Shown here: positions 11,836 to 24,672 of the stretch, in pieces
How the letters are laid out: each line of letters starts with the position of its first letter
Position numbering within the stretch: position 1 is the first letter of the stretch
Assembly (NCBI GenBank): GCA_013398955.1
Contig: VWPU01019094.1
Location: forward strand, 1-64,000
DNA from: Callaeas wilsoni
Taxonomy: Eukaryota; Chordata; Aves; Passeriformes; Callaeidae
Direction: 5' to 3'
Length of the DNA stretch: 64,000 nt
The notes under the pieces: generated by a model
The model's input: only the letters and a program-made list of their open reading frames with translations
What the model was told of the DNA's origin: nothing
Databases searched by the model: none
Translations under genes and position numbers: made by a program

Positions 11836-14131
11836 TATCAGTTGAAGAATTCACTGGTCAAAAATGTAATTACCACTGTGTATATATCGGATTATCACCT
11901 GATCCTAAAACAGTGTTCAAAACAGAATCCTTAAGGTGTAGCTCTGTGATCCACAGCGAACATGGTCCTAGTAAAGACAATAGAAAAATTTGCTTTTGGC
12001 CGAGCCAGTAGCACAGATCTTTTTAATTTCAGAGAAGAAACATCATGCAGTTCTCTGCTCTTCTGAGGCTCAGTACCTGGAGGGGAACCAGAAGCAACTT
12101 GCCTGCTCTTTTGGATGTGCACAGTTTCTGCCTGACATGTCTTGGGTTGTTCCTTCAGGAGACTGACTTGAGGAATGAGTCATAAGTGTGGAGGTGGTAA
12201 GAATTCAGAAATCATCTGCATAAGGAAGAAATGAGGTAATTATGCCTGTACTTTAGTCTTTACAGTGTACTGTAAATCTGCAACATTTGTCAGTGAAAGG
12301 AACTAAGTGTATCACTAAAGTCTACTATAACCAGCTGAATTATTATTCATACCTGGAATGTTTTTCAGGACAAAAGAAGGTCAAGAAATGGATGGGGCAA
12401 GAGAGGGAATGATGCTTCTCCACAGTCTTTATTAAGAACAATTAGGTTCAAATTTCACATAGCATTCCCCACAAATGTGTCTGCAAAAATAGTAACATTT
12501 CTCATAATTTTTAAGAAGACTGCAACATCTTAAAATGTTAAGTAAGTGTTCTGGTATGACTTTCCCATTGTCTGTAGTAGGACTGCTCGTGAAAATGTGA
12601 GCGAGATTATTTGGTTATCTTTGAATTCTTGCTTACTATGTCTACTCAATTCTAATATCATCTGTCTTTAAGAATCAGTTTCTGTAGTCTTGTCAATTTG
12701 TTCTTTACTGCTCCTAGCAATTTTTAGAATCGAATTTGGAAAACACCATATGCACTCCTGCTCTTACCTGTTTTCTTTTTCTTATGCAGGTAGGAAAAGT
12801 ATAAAACTACAACCTTTTTTATGAGAAAAAAGAGATGGCTTTGAAAAGTAACAAAGTCTTTGGTTAAATATCCATTTTTGAGAAATTAACTTTAAATTGA
12901 TGGTGAAATAAGCATCAAGAATGTAAAATAAATTCTCTATTATTATAGGGAGCAACTCCTTCAAGTTGTATCTTAAGAGCATCACATGATTAGTTGCCAC
13001 TTCCTTACACACAATCTTATAAGCAGCTTTCTAAACAAAACTTCTAAAAAGTAACTGCAGCTAATAAGTGAGCCATGATAAATAAATCTTACTATCACTT
13101 TGATGAGTTATTTCAAATTTCTTAATTTATAGCTACTTAATTGTGGTGGGAAAGAAAATTAAAATAAATATTTTTGACATTTTAAAAATTGATAAACTTC
13201 ATATTCTTGGTAGTGTCAGTAGTAATTCTACACTGATATGGAGGTGAGCTTATAATTTACTGGAACAGCAAAAATTTATCCTAATCATTAGCAACTACTC
13301 CAACCTTCAGCAGTTTCACAACTTTTTCTGTGCTTGTAAAAAGATGAAGTTTCTATTTGCATCACTTTGAATTTGCAGTATGGATTGCACTTGTTTTTTT
13401 TCAAACTATTGCCTCATTTAAAGTTACTATTTAATGATTATTTATATTTTCTTCTTGTTTTAGTTCACAGCAAAATGTTGCACAGTGACCAAGTGGACTC
13501 AAATCTCAAAGCTTTTCCCAATAATTGATCGGAATAGATCTTAGGTGAAGAACTATTTGAGGTTATTACTCTTATGTAGTTAAGAAGCTGATTTAAGGTA
13601 GCTAATGCCCTTCACCACTGAAACAAGGAAGCCTGTGGGACTGGAGAATTGGCGGACTTAATTCTCAGTTTAAGTAGAAAGTTCAAGTGTGCATCTGAAA
13701 TAATAGAAAATGTTCTACCCCAGATACTCCTCAGCATAAAGCACAACATATTTTGATCAGAGAGTATCTAATGTTTGCAAACTTCATAAAATATACATAT
13801 ACTTCTCTGTCTGATCTTAAAACATTTAGGTTTTAAAGAAATTGTTACGATGTATCTCATGTTTATGTGGTTTTGCTCTTTTTATTGCATTTTTAGGTAG
13901 AGAGGAAAGATAATAAAAGGAACTCGTAAAGAGGGAAAGGAAGTTCTTCATTTTACAAACCTTTGTAGAATGAAAATGAGCAATAGAAAAAAAAATATAG
14001 AGGACGCTTAAATGTGTCTATAGGAATGTTTCTATCTACAGCACACCTCAAACTAGGTATTTTAAAGCTAGTTGCAAATAGGAATCTGAGTCAGAAAGTA
14101 TATTGAACAGATTCCAGTTTCCTTGTATACA

Positions 14132-14290
14132 TACCTGGGTTTTCTTCCCATGGAAATCGAGGAGTGTGAAGATGGTGCATGGGCATGATGCTGTAGCTCA
14201 TTACCAGTAGTTGCTGGGTCCTGCGGTATTCCCTTGGACGTCTGGTTATGGAATCAAGTCCCACTTTAACGGAGCCCACAGCCTCAGCAG
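14132..14290 (-). other. Candidate minus-strand exon (weak)
   Basis: On the minus strand, a frame open for about 60 codons (RRPREYRRTQQLLVMSYS near the middle, FPWEENPG at the end) reaches a donor-like CCCAG/GTATGT whose exon edge is near 14132. No good acceptor is visible at the other side, where an in-frame stop lies near 14292-14294. The amino acid composition is more protein-like than most frames here. Product unknown. Confidence 0.15.
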
Positions 14291-17200
14291 GGACTCATCC
14301 TTGGTGCCCCAGCTCTACACCACCACACTGCATCTGCCATGGGGCTGAGAAGTAACACAGAGCTCCCTCTGAAAATCGTGAGATGTTCTGGAAGGCAACT
14401 GAAAATACAATGGGGTGAAACTAAGTAAAAAATTCGGAAATGATGAAAATACAGTATGGAAGAGCCTACATCTGTGCTTTAAGTTATGGTAAAAATCAGA
14501 TTCCTTGGGTTCCTACTTTTATTTATAGTTATTTACCGTGGTCATCTGGTTTTATTTGTTCTGCAAACATTTATTATTCTCCCAAGTAATTTTTCAACCT
14601 ATTAAGCAGTTTAATTTTGAGAGAAAGAAGGTTTTTAAAACCTCCCAAAGGTTTGAATTGCTTTCAATTTTCAATAGTTGTCCTGAGGGAAGACATTTTG
14701 TCAATAATGAGAATTCAGGGAAAAAATAAGGGGAGTTTGAGTTGATCTGTTTGGTTGTGCTAGACAATTTATTAAAAAAAATTGTTTCTCACAGTCATCA
14801 CTATTTCTTCTTTCTTAATAGGTTTTGGGGGGAGATGGGATGGGGATGGGAGAGCAGTATGAAGACTTTTGAGGATCTGGAGGAAGGTCTTAACACTGCA
14901 AAAGTGACAAAGAAAGATACTGCAATGCATATGAGAGAAGTAGAGTTACTGTAGAGAGGGACGTGGGATAAAAGGATGTAAGTCATAAACCTATAGGAAG
15001 AAGTTTATTAGCCATACCACTTGTGAAAGAAGCAATTTAAATGCAGAAATTTACTGGAGTTTCAGATCTTTTCATTAATCTCTAGTTTAGCGCTTTAAAA
15101 GGGTTTTCTATAAATTCAGCACTTGATAGTTTTCTCCCATTGGAGAAAGGCTTGCCTGTATTAGATTTGACACCTTTATTTTTATCCCTTTCAGAATTAG
15201 TACCAAGCAGCTCTATGCCACATGCACGTTTCTCTATTATCAACAAACCCCAGGAAGCTCATTAAGTTTTCTTTATGGCTCCCATGCACTGCTGGAGCCA
15301 TACCTAAGTGAAGTGTTTGACTGTCAGTGATTAGATACCATGAGGGTATATACTTCAGAAAATATCATAGCTGGCATATAGAAATAGACAAGTACAACAG
15401 CACAGCAGAGGACAAGTTGTTCAGCAGGCATTTCGGTTGCATAAACAGTAACACGAAGTTCCTGACATTGGCTTCCACCTTCCACAGTAAAATTGTCTCT
15501 GGAAGAGCTTTTGTGGAACCACAGAATATGACAAAGATCGTAAATTCAAGAAAATTTTGGAGGTCAAAGATGAGTAGATTCCTACTGGTTAAAAATTTTG
15601 CTGTTTGTAACCGTCTTTTGAGTGCTTTGGTGCAAAATACTTCTTTGAAGGAAAATGTCCTTGTGGGAAATGTGTTATTGGTGGAATATTTGATGGGTTA
15701 TTGGTGGGAAATAATCTTTTTTGCTCAAATACTCAGGTTTCAGATGATGCTTATTCTAAAGAGGTTAAGTGAGGGATCAGAAGACTGCCAACAGATTGGC
15801 TATTCCTGACAGCTCTGTAACTCTTGTCATGAGTCTATATTAGTTCTTGAGTTGGTGATCTTGAGGAACGGATTCTCTTATCAAGGTAATCTTTGATAGC
15901 AGCCTAGTAAAAGTGCTACAGAGAAATAATCTTTTCCTTCCTCCTTTATTACTTCTCCTTTTCCCAAAATTTCAGATTGTCTGCTAAAATTCTCAAACTG
16001 TTTCTTTCATAGCCAGTCATCCTTTCTATTCTAGATCTTCCCACCATTTTCTGTAGCCAAACTGCTGTAGTTTCATTGTGCAGTTTTCATTTTACTTGAG
16101 TGGATGAGCTAATCTTTCATAATAAAAGTAATTTCCAACACTTAAAAGAAAACCATAACAAAATGACAGAGAAGATCATACGGCAATCAGGCTGTATGGT
16201 GCACACACACGTGCACTTAAAAATGTTACCAGGCAGGGCCCACATAGGTGTTTGTACCACCTGTGTTTGAAATGTAAACACATTGCAGCTCTGCTGTTGA
16301 ACAGTAGTCTAGCACGGCCATTAGTCAGTGCATGCTGCTACTTGTACCAGTCTGACTTAGAAATGAAAATGTATTTGAAATATCCATCCTCCTTGTTTAA
16401 ATGGTCTAGGATGGTTTAAGTTGTGCTAAACAAATAAAATACAATAATTTTCTGAACTTTTGCCACCTTCATGACTTTGTTAGGGGCTAAACCTACCCCT
16501 TATTGTGTTAGTGATGTCTGGGACCAGCAGGATGCCCCCAAATTCCAGGAGGACAGACCAGGGAAGCTCTGCCATGGCCTCTCCACTCAGCCACCGAGCA
16601 GCAGGCAACTGCCAGGCATGGTCAGCACCTTTACCACCCCACAGCCCAGAGCACAACTTGGCTTCTCCTGTAAGTTAGAATAACCATGAGCTGCTCTAAT
16701 TTCTCTTGGCAGAAAGAGATCCCTGGAGGCATTCCTCTGTTTCTGAATACTTTGTGTTAGTTGGAGACACTGCTTAAGATACTCTCTGTCTCTGTGTCAA
16801 GGACAGGGAGTACATTGCATAAAGCACTTTGCTCAGGGGCCTGTTAAAGGCACCTTTATGTCTCTAATGGACTAGAGCAGTGCATGAGGCATTAATCAGA
16901 GGACAGGAATGATCCCCCTCCTTCTTTCAAGAAATATTAGTGTCTCACAGACCACAGTTTCATTTTCTTACAGCACTTCCCAAGCCAAATTCAGGACTTA
17001 TTACTCAGGGACAGTAAAGGATAAGAGCTTCAGTGAGGCAATATATTTACTCCTAGGAAGAGTATCTTCTGTCAGTTCTCATTTTCTCCTTGCTTTTGAG
17101 CTTGCCAAGGATCAATTCTGGTGAGATTTGAAGGGAATCATCACAAGAGGTCACTGTGACAGGACTCCCTAAGAAGGTGTCAGAGGGCCTCCGATAAGAG

Positions 17201-18330
17201 ATAGGGGGACATTTTTTACTTTCTCTAACAGTCTTCTTCAAAACAGCAAACTCTTCTTCACCAACCCCCAATAATAACCCACTTACAAGGTATAATTTTG
17301 CAAGGTGGTATAATTTTTTCCATACCTGAAACAAAATTAGACACAAAACAGTAATTGATATACAGCATAGATTATCTCCATGGCAATATATCATAACCTT
17401 AGGAAACTACTTGGTCTAAAAGAAGTATGTTAACCCTTTGGTTATTTGTCTAACTAGATGCAAAAAACCACTCCTGAATTTCTCTAATCAGCTAATTTGG
17501 TACTGTTACTCTTTTTTGTTGTTTTTCTTTCTTGAAAAAAAAAAGGTTTTTTTCTCTACTCTCTCTATATGTTTTCTACTCTGTTTAATTATCATAATTA
17601 ATTTTCATCCTAACTTGTATTACTTTCTGGTTTTCAAATATAGGTGAAATTGCAGCTCTCAGCTTCTGCATGAGACAACTCTCCTGATAAACACCAAATA
17701 CCTTAGAGATGTAGAAGGTGGGAGTGCTAAGCACATCTGCTTCCCCTTGGGCTGTCTTTCAGTGACTCCTGTGGTGTTCTAGTTGGCCCTTGCCTGCTAA
17801 TATATGGTTAGAAACTGAGAAAATAAATGAACTCATGATGCATAAAAATTTACTGCTATTCTGGGGTCTTTATATTCCTTGTTTTCTAACACTGTTGCCA
17901 GTGTTGGTTTCCAAAAAACTCCTTAGCAAAACATATCACTTATTACATTTCCACTTCAAGGAAAGGATGGAGAGCACTTTCTTAAGACATGGGTTCATCA
18001 TCAAAGTACTGCACCAAAAAAAATGAAAGAAAACTTGCAAGAGAATGGTAGAGATGTTGGTTGAAAAGGAGGTCACCGTGAGGAGCATTCCTCTCAAACC
18101 CCAGCTGTCACCAACCTTCAATCAGGCCAGGCAGGGCCTTGTTTACTGGAGTCTGGGGAACTTCCAAGGATGAGCTTCAGGGTAACCCTTTCCAGCCCTG
18201 TTCTCCCATCACAACAATGAAATCTTTCCTCCACCATCCATACTGAGAAGAGCTGGGCTGCACTATGTTTGTAGCTGTGTAGCTGCAGACTCTACAGCCA
18301 CCTAGTCTCTGAGCCACACAAGTGCAGCTG
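14291..18330. other. No gene recognised
   Basis: Holds the 160-codon open frame at 15327-15809, a GC-richer patch at 16471-16690 and a minus-strand frame of 113 codons (17053-17394) containing an acceptor-like and a donor-like site 39 bp apart (17287-17325). None gives a recognisable protein. Confidence 0.6.
15327..15809 (+). other. Open frame of 160 codons; probably not a gene
   Basis: An open frame without recognisable domains and without repeat similarity. Residue use is fairly even compared with the T-rich frames elsewhere, but no homologue, splice signal or Kozak-like context (the start reads GTGATTAG before a non-ATG initiator) supports translation. Confidence 0.1.
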
Positions 18331-18745
18331 CCTGTCTCTCCTTGCAAGTCCTGTGTTGTAAGGCTGTTACTGTCTTCCAGTCTTCTACTGGATTTTCTCA
18401 AAATTCTGAACATCTCTCTCAAGCTGGAGACCTCAAAACCCAGTGTTTCAGGCGAACCTCAAGATGTACTGAGTTAAAGGGTGTATAAATGACCTGCTGG
18501 CTGCTCTCCTCCCAACGTGTGTGTGTTGTTCGCCTCGTTGCTGTGAGAGCACACTGTGTAGCTCTTTTCCAGGTGTCCACAGTGACTGCCAGAGGGTTTC
18601 CAGCGCAGCTCTTGCTCTGCAGGCTGGCTTTCAGCCTGTACTGACACACAAGGTTATTCTGTCCTAGGTACAGAACTTTTTGCTTTTGTTTGTTGAACTT
18701 GAGTTGGCCTGATTCTGAAGCTTCTCAATGTCCTTCTGGACTGAC
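18331..18745 (-). mobile_element. CR1 LINE internal fragment, diverged
   Basis: The plus strand matches the antisense of the CR1 region near the end of the reverse transcriptase and start of the 3' region, in collinear order: a tract like 'cttctactggattttctc' (about 18382), 'gctggagacctcaaaaccca' (18423), 'tgtactgagttaaagggtgt' (18465), 'gctggctgctct' (18496), 'gagagcacactgt' (18545), 'cagcctgtactgacacacaa' (18631) and 'tttgttgaacttgagttggc' (18689), ending near 'tccttctggactgactggg'. Divergence is high and both ends are truncated. The boundary on the low-coordinate side is soft; similarity may extend a little below 18331. Confidence 0.82.
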
Positions 18746-21700
18746 TGGGTAAAACTCCCTGCTCGGATGTTGAGCCTCTGAAATGTGTTATATTTCAGAC
18801 TTAGCCAATTTAACCACGTTTAATTAAGTTTATCAGAAGAGTTAGTCTCTTCATTGTTATTAGAGACACAAAGAGAGGTTAATTTCTTTCCTCTTTCTAA
18901 CAAACAGTGTGAAGAAGAGTGTTCTGCTAAAATCTGTGCCTGATCTTGACCCATGTGCTCTAACTTGCCTTAACATCTATTCTGTTTACTCCCAAAGGCC
19001 TGAGTTTCATCTTCCTTATTTGCTGTACTGAAATCAATCCAAAGCAGACTAATCCAAAAAAGTTTCAGCTAGTCCAGTTAAAAACAGGCATTCTGAATTC
19101 TGGTTGGCACATTCCATTCCAAGTGTTACTCGTTTTGTAGGCATAGTTAACTCACTAATTTATCTCAGAATTATCTTAAGCATCAGCAATTTTTAAGGGA
19201 TAGCAGCAAATTCTCCTAGTAATTATGGCATTTTATTTCATTATTCAACACAAAGCTGTTCTTCAAATGCAAAAAAAACCCAAAAAAATCAGCAGTAAGA
19301 TCAGGGGTTTTTTTATTATTTTTATTGACTTGAAAGGTCTATTTCTTGTTTTACTTCATCACTGAATCATTTCAAAATCACTGGAGGCAAAGGTGTTTCA
19401 CTAGTATAAAATCAATAAGAAAGGAGTTAAAAGGCCATACTTTCCACATGCAGTGAATGAGAAATGAAAGAGAGGTTTATAATATCATAAACCTTGGAAC
19501 TGTGTCTAGTAATTATCCCTGCTATGGCCTGCCAGGGAAATGACCACCATCTGTTGCTGCCCACCAGTGCCCTGAAAATACAATCAGGCTGTGAGCATTT
19601 GCTGGAACTAGCAGCAAACTAATCCTCTCCACTTCAGCTCTTCAGATTACATGTAATTACGTGTAAGACACAGGCTCAGTCCACACAGATTTTTCAGACT
19701 TTGGAGTTGTGAAGATTGAATTAAATTACATTTCTCCTACACTTACTGTTCGGCTTCCTCCTCTGTATCTGTATTTCATAGCTTCTTTTGTTTTTAAATT
19801 GCTGGCAAAAAATGGCTACCTGCTGAGGTTTGGGTGTGTTCTCTCTGGTTCGTGCATTTAGAAATGAGACTTTTCCTCACAGAGCAGCTTTGAGCTAAAG
19901 TTAATCTTTTCCTTTATGAAACTGAGATAAAACTGCTTTTAAAATAAAGAAAATCTTTCAAGGTTCTGAGGGAGCTTCAGTAATATACACGCATCTCTAT
20001 AAGGAATATACAGGAACTAGACTATGGTAAGACAAAGCGTGATAAAGGAATCTGCTAAAATGAAAGAACTGAAAGCAGGAAGAAATAGCATGGAAAATTT
20101 AGATTAGAAGAAGGAGGAGGTGAAATAGAAAGGGAGAGAATCTATAAAGAATACAGGGCAACCTTAATTCTAGTTTGGCTGTTTCTACATGCTTCTAACT
20201 TTCAATGCAATATAAAGGGGTATCTTAAGAGATGATTTTTTTTTTAGTAAAATAAGAAGGAGAATAGAAAAAATGTCTAGTTCCTAGCGAGTTCCTGTTT
20301 AGTGCTTCATAGTACCGAAAAGAAGTACCAATGTGTTCAATCGACAGCTTCAAAAACCAGAAGAATATGGAATTAAAAAAGTAAAAAATGGGAAAATGAA
20401 TAAGGCAGAAAGGAAGGAAGGAAGCAGCAGAGGGATTCTGCTTTATTTGCTCTCCCCCATTTTAGATGGATTAAAGAATTATTAAAAATTAAAATGCAAA
20501 ATCACTCTCAGCCAAACCAAGTGAGAATGGCTTCAGCTGAACTGGATAATATCTGGGTCCCAGAGGATGTAACTCTTCTTCATCTGTTTTTGGCTTCAAT
20601 ATAAAGGGTCTCTGAATCATTTGGAGTGGTCTGCAGCAGTACTAATGTATTCCTTAGAGCTATGCCACTCACAGACAGAATGCAGGACAAGAGAGGCAAA
20701 GCCACTGGAGAGGCTTTTTTCTAGTGTTAGATTAAGCACTTTGGCTTCTCTGAATGAAAATAAGACTATGGTGGTATTAGATACCAATTATTGGTGAAAA
20801 TAGGCTCTGTCATAAGGGGCATTTCTCAAGAGCTCGCCATCACACTTTTTTGTCAGTGCTTAGAGGCAAAAAGGGTGCAGGGCTCAAGCTGGACTCAACT
20901 AAATTGTGAAATGTGTTTGTAAAATCAGGGTTGTGAATATTTTAGAAGAATGTTGTAAAGTTCTGTTCATTTAATTGTGAAAGTACCACTAGGGATTCAG
21001 GTGGAAAATTTTACATTAACATACAGTGGTGTTACAAGGAAAAATGAATCCACAAGCCTTTCAGGCAATAATACATACTGAACACACAATTTCCAGTCCA
21101 CGATACTGAAACCCCTGGTCCTTATGTAAATAAGGTGGAAAGTTAAGGTTTCTCTATCATACAAAACCAGCACAGTAGCCTGTATTAGGGACTCCCATGT
21201 GTAAGCTTGGAAGAGTGGAAACTTCCCTAACTCCCTTGCCTGCCTCCCTGAGTGGGTGAGTGGGTGTTAGTCAAACCTTCCTGTGCCTGCTGTGGAAAAT
21301 ACAGCTGGTCCTATGGAAGGAAAGAAGGCAAGAGGGCACCATGGTTGCTTCCAGCAGTGGAAAGCACAGGGCACAGTATAAGGTACTCTCAATGGTATTG
21401 GTCTTCTGAAACAGGTGTTATGGCTAAGAGCTGTTTTTTCACCCTCTGAGCCTTAACTGTCAAGTCCACATTTTCCTTGTAATTATAAAATAATAAAGCA
21501 ACTTCACAGTCATTCTGTGCGATCATTGCAAGGTTTTAGTCCCAACTCTCATCTTGCAGTATTTTTATTTCAGCTTTATTTCCTTCTCTCCAGTGATATT
21601 GCTCCCCATTGACATTGAAATAGGACTTTCCAAACGATCTGTATGGATAATGTATAGATGCAAATTCAGCTAAATGTATATTAAGCAATTTAATGCAAGT

Positions 21701-22110
21701 GCTGCAGTACATACAAGGATGAAGATGGAACCTATCATGGATAAAAGACAGGTCACTGTAAACATACCTCTGTTTCTATCTTTGCCCATAGTGAGTGAAG
21801 AATGGCACTATCCATACTGTTAAGACAAAGGTACATATAACACATTTATCTTTATCTCACTCTAGTAAAAAAACTGTGAGAAAGATAAAGGTCCTAACCT
21901 CACAATGTATGTAAATGATAAATGTGCTATAATATTTCCTTTCTCTGTGATTTTTCTCCTTGGATAATGTTATCTCCAGATCTCTGCCACAATATTATTG
22001 AATATATTTTATTGGAATGTAAGTTGGTGTGCTACCTTTATAAATAAATACATTCAGCTTACCAATGTTAAATTAAAATGTTATCATTCTCTTAGTGTGC
22101 CTACCCAATG

Positions 22111-22133
22111 AATAGCATCGTGACAATGCTATT
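22111..22133. repeat. 8-bp perfect inverted repeat
   Basis: AATAGCAT at 22111-22118 and ATGCTATT at 22126-22133 flank a 7-nt loop. Repeats of this size are common by chance. Confidence 0.9.
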
Positions 22134-23916
22134 TGATATGCTGGAGCCTAATGATATCTCTTGCTCAGAGACTGTAGCCATTCAACTTGAAAACAAATAA
22201 TTAAAATAAATTATACCCTTTGTGTCTGTAAACTAAGGAGAAGAACAAAAATAGCTGCACAGGAGGGAGGTTAACACACCAATATCTCTTGACAGCGTTA
22301 TGAAGACCTCAGAGGGATTCCTACATTTGCCTGACTGCAGTGATTTATGTGAGGAATCCCATGTCAGACTGTTAAGTTTAGCAAACAGGATTTTCAGTAA
22401 TAGATTTTCAGAAAAATCTGGTTCCCCAGGGGTATTGTGTTCTTCCCAATTATTTGAACATTCAGAGAGACTTTGGCCTTTTTACTTCTCTAGTCATGTA
22501 TGTGTGTGTGTCTATGCATATAACTCTTGGGTTTGCTTCTTTCCGGTGTTTTTCTGCTTACACGGGATTGCGCTTGATGGCATGAGAGAGATTTCATGAC
22601 TTTTAACACAGCTACCAGCCACTTTCTATAGGTGCCTGTGCGGAAGTATGCCTGTTTTTCTGATGGTGATGAGTGCCTCTCAGCTGTTATTGTTTCACCT
22701 CGAAGCTCCTTCTAGTTTCCTTCCTGTGTTATCTTTTATCAGTGCTCAGTGGAAACCTCCCAGGGTCTCAAAACTTTAGGTCCCAAATATTATTAATGCT
22801 GAAGGCTCTGATACTTAGGCCCCTCTGCTGTGCTGAATATCTAATGACAATGAAGTTTCTGCTGTGGGGAAATCATCATTAAAACCCCAAAACTCTCAGC
22901 TTGTGGCAAGGCATCCTCTTTAGTCTTTTCTTTGTGTTCTAATATCTGTCTGTTGGTGCTCTTCACTTCAGAGGAAGGAGGCTACTGATGTGATGCATGA
23001 GTTGGAATAGGGAGAGAATTTTAACAAGGAAAGCAGCATGGGCCAAGCAGCCTTCTCTGTACTTTATTATGCCTTGTGGTCTTGTTGCCTCCAGACATAC
23101 CAGAATACAAACAGCGTTGTTTTCACCAATCTGCTGCTCTCGCAGGAGAGGAGAGAGGTTTTAGGCCGGGCTGTGCTGCCTTGCTGGCACAAGCCACCCC
23201 CATTAGCCCCCCCGGCACGTGAGCTGCTGAGGCAGGTCTGCGTGGCACAGGCAGATCTCAGCAGTGCTGCCCACCGAGCGCCTCATCGGGGTGTTGGTGG
23301 GCACAGCATGCACCCCAAAAGGCTTATATCACCCTCCTAAAGGCTTGACCCATTCGCAGCTCTGCGCATACTGTAAAGATCAGTCTTTGACAGCTGATAT
23401 ATAAATGGACTTAAATGACTTATCACCACCCGAAAAGGAGAAAACTGGAGGGACCAGGTCCAGAGGGCTTGCAAGGGAGGTCCTGTTTACACACTTGCCT
23501 TCCTGTTCCCCAAAGGATATCAGTGGCTGTGCCAGAGCAAGCAGCTGAGCCTGTTCCCACTCTCATTACCTGAATGCCTGAATGGAAGATGATGTCCCCC
23601 AGACTGTCAGGAACCCAGCCTAATTCAAGATCAGAAAGTTAATTTGCTGTTGGCTTGTAATCTTTAGATGATCTAGGTTTCTTCTGAGTAAGGCTGGTAA
23701 GAAGAAATCTCTTTTTCTACCTTGTCCTCTGTCCCAGATGCTTTCTCAAGAGATCGTAGTCCATACACAAGTGGTAGAATAATAAAAACCCAGGGAACCC
23801 AAGGAAAGTTTTCACAGGGGAAAAAAAAGTTAATTGGGATTCAAAATATTAAAGACATTTTGGCTGAGTCTTGCTGCTTTTAAAAATCACTTATTTTCTC
23901 TAAACTAATGGCTGAA

Positions 23917-23930
23917 TTTTTTTTTTTTTT
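23917..23930 (+). repeat. T14 homopolymer
   Basis: Uninterrupted run of 14 T. No adjacent retroposed sequence is recognisable, so I cannot say whether it is the antisense of a poly-A tail. Confidence 0.95.
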
Positions 23931-24117
23931 CCATTAAAAAAGGAGATAGCATTTTAGATTTAGTTCTCCTTAGGGAGAACCATTGTTAGCTTGAACTTGT
24001 ATCAAACTTTTTTTTTTAATGCAAGTTTCATAGTTTTGGGCACATCAATGAAGACTATCACTCTCAGCAGATGTATCTATCTGCCTCCTAGGACTCGAAA
24101 TAGACCAAGAATACTTC

Positions 24118-24390
24118 AGTGGTTCAGTTATAAGACTAGAAGTCAGAAGATTTGGGGACAGATTCAAGACTTTTTGAATTAAACTTAGCTATTTATGGCT
24201 TCAGAATAAGTAACCCAATCTACATCAGCTCAAGACCTTGTGCTTTACAATTTCTTCTCATCTATTTCCAACTCAAAGAGGAAAAAAATCTGTATAAGAA
24301 GTCCAGCAAATTACTTAACTTCTCCACCCCAGTCTTCTATTTTGTAAAACAAGATGATGATGTTGATGATGATGATGATGATAGTGATTA
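24118..24390 (+). repeat. MIR-like SINE relic, interrupted
   Basis: Two collinear blocks resemble a MIR/CORE-SINE. Block one (about 24118-24170) reads 'gactagaagtcagaagattt' then 'ggggacagattcaag', like the MIR 5' part (a trait-like ggactctggagtcaga, then ggttcaaatcc). Block two (about 24302-24352) reads 'caaattacttaacttctcc', 'cagtcttctattttgtaaaa', like the MIR core (gcaagttacttaacctctct, cagtttcctcatctgtaaaa). About 130 bp separates them where MIR has about 40, so an insertion or local expansion is inferred. The core runs straight into a GAT repeat in the place where MIR has gataataat. Confidence 0.6.
24353..24388 (+). repeat. (GAT)n microsatellite
   Basis: Imperfect GAT repeat with one GTT interruption, sitting at the 3' edge of the MIR-like core. 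It produces an aspartate run in one frame, which is a translation artefact of the repeat. Confidence 0.9.
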
Positions 24391-24588
24391 CAAAAATTAC
24401 AAATGTTATTTGAATAGTGGCACCAACAATGGAATTAGAGATTTTCAGAATGTGGGAATATTTCTGTGGAAATAGGAAGCTGTATGCAAATGATGTCTAG
24501 AAATACCTGACAAGGAAATGGCATAGAGTAGCAGTTTAATTTTAGAAGCCAAGTCTGTTTCGTCCATATTTTCAACCAATCTAGATCA

Positions 24589-24672
24589 CAACTCTTTAAG
24601 GATAGATACCTTTGCTGCCTTGGTCTGGCTTCTGTACAGCTCCAGACACAGTGATAATGAATTTAAATAAAA
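24589..24672 (+). repeat. L2/MIR-type LINE 3' tail relic
   Basis: The order 'aactctttaaggatagatac', 'tctgtacagctccagacaca' and 'gtgataatgaatttaaataa' follows the L2-type 3' tail (ctctttgaggcagggac, then tgtacagcacctagcaca, then a terminal A/T-rich aataaat part). It lies 200 bp downstream of the MIR-like relic in the same orientation. Whether they are one element or two old insertions is not clear from sequence alone. Confidence 0.6.

Larger units (their letters stand above)
7901..14100. other. No gene recognised
   Basis: AT-rich unique DNA apart from the small repeats listed separately (T/G tract near 9000, possible MIR relic near 10093, 39-bp tandem duplication, hairpin near 11652, possible CR1 tail near 11801). 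Open frames up to 91 codons show no recognisable domains. Confidence 0.65.
18746..24117. other. No gene recognised
   Basis: AT-rich DNA with a GGAA-type short run near 20410, a short (TG)n near 22500 and a clearly GC-richer block at 23040-23600. That block includes a 100-codon plus-strand frame with an Ala/Pro/Leu-rich end. It has no familiar domain and no matching repeat family that I can name. Confidence 0.6.

Noticed and set aside
13461..13543. Acceptor TTCTTCTTGTTTTAG followed by a 27-codon open frame
   Set aside because: The frame ends in a stop just at the only donor-like site, with no supporting upstream exon.
17430..17456. TTTGGTTAT text resembling the miR-9 seed region
   Set aside because: Similarity stops after about nine bases and there is no hairpin partner nearby.
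24152..24475. Open frame with an aspartate run
   Set aside because: It is translation of the MIR-like relic and its GAT microsatellite.
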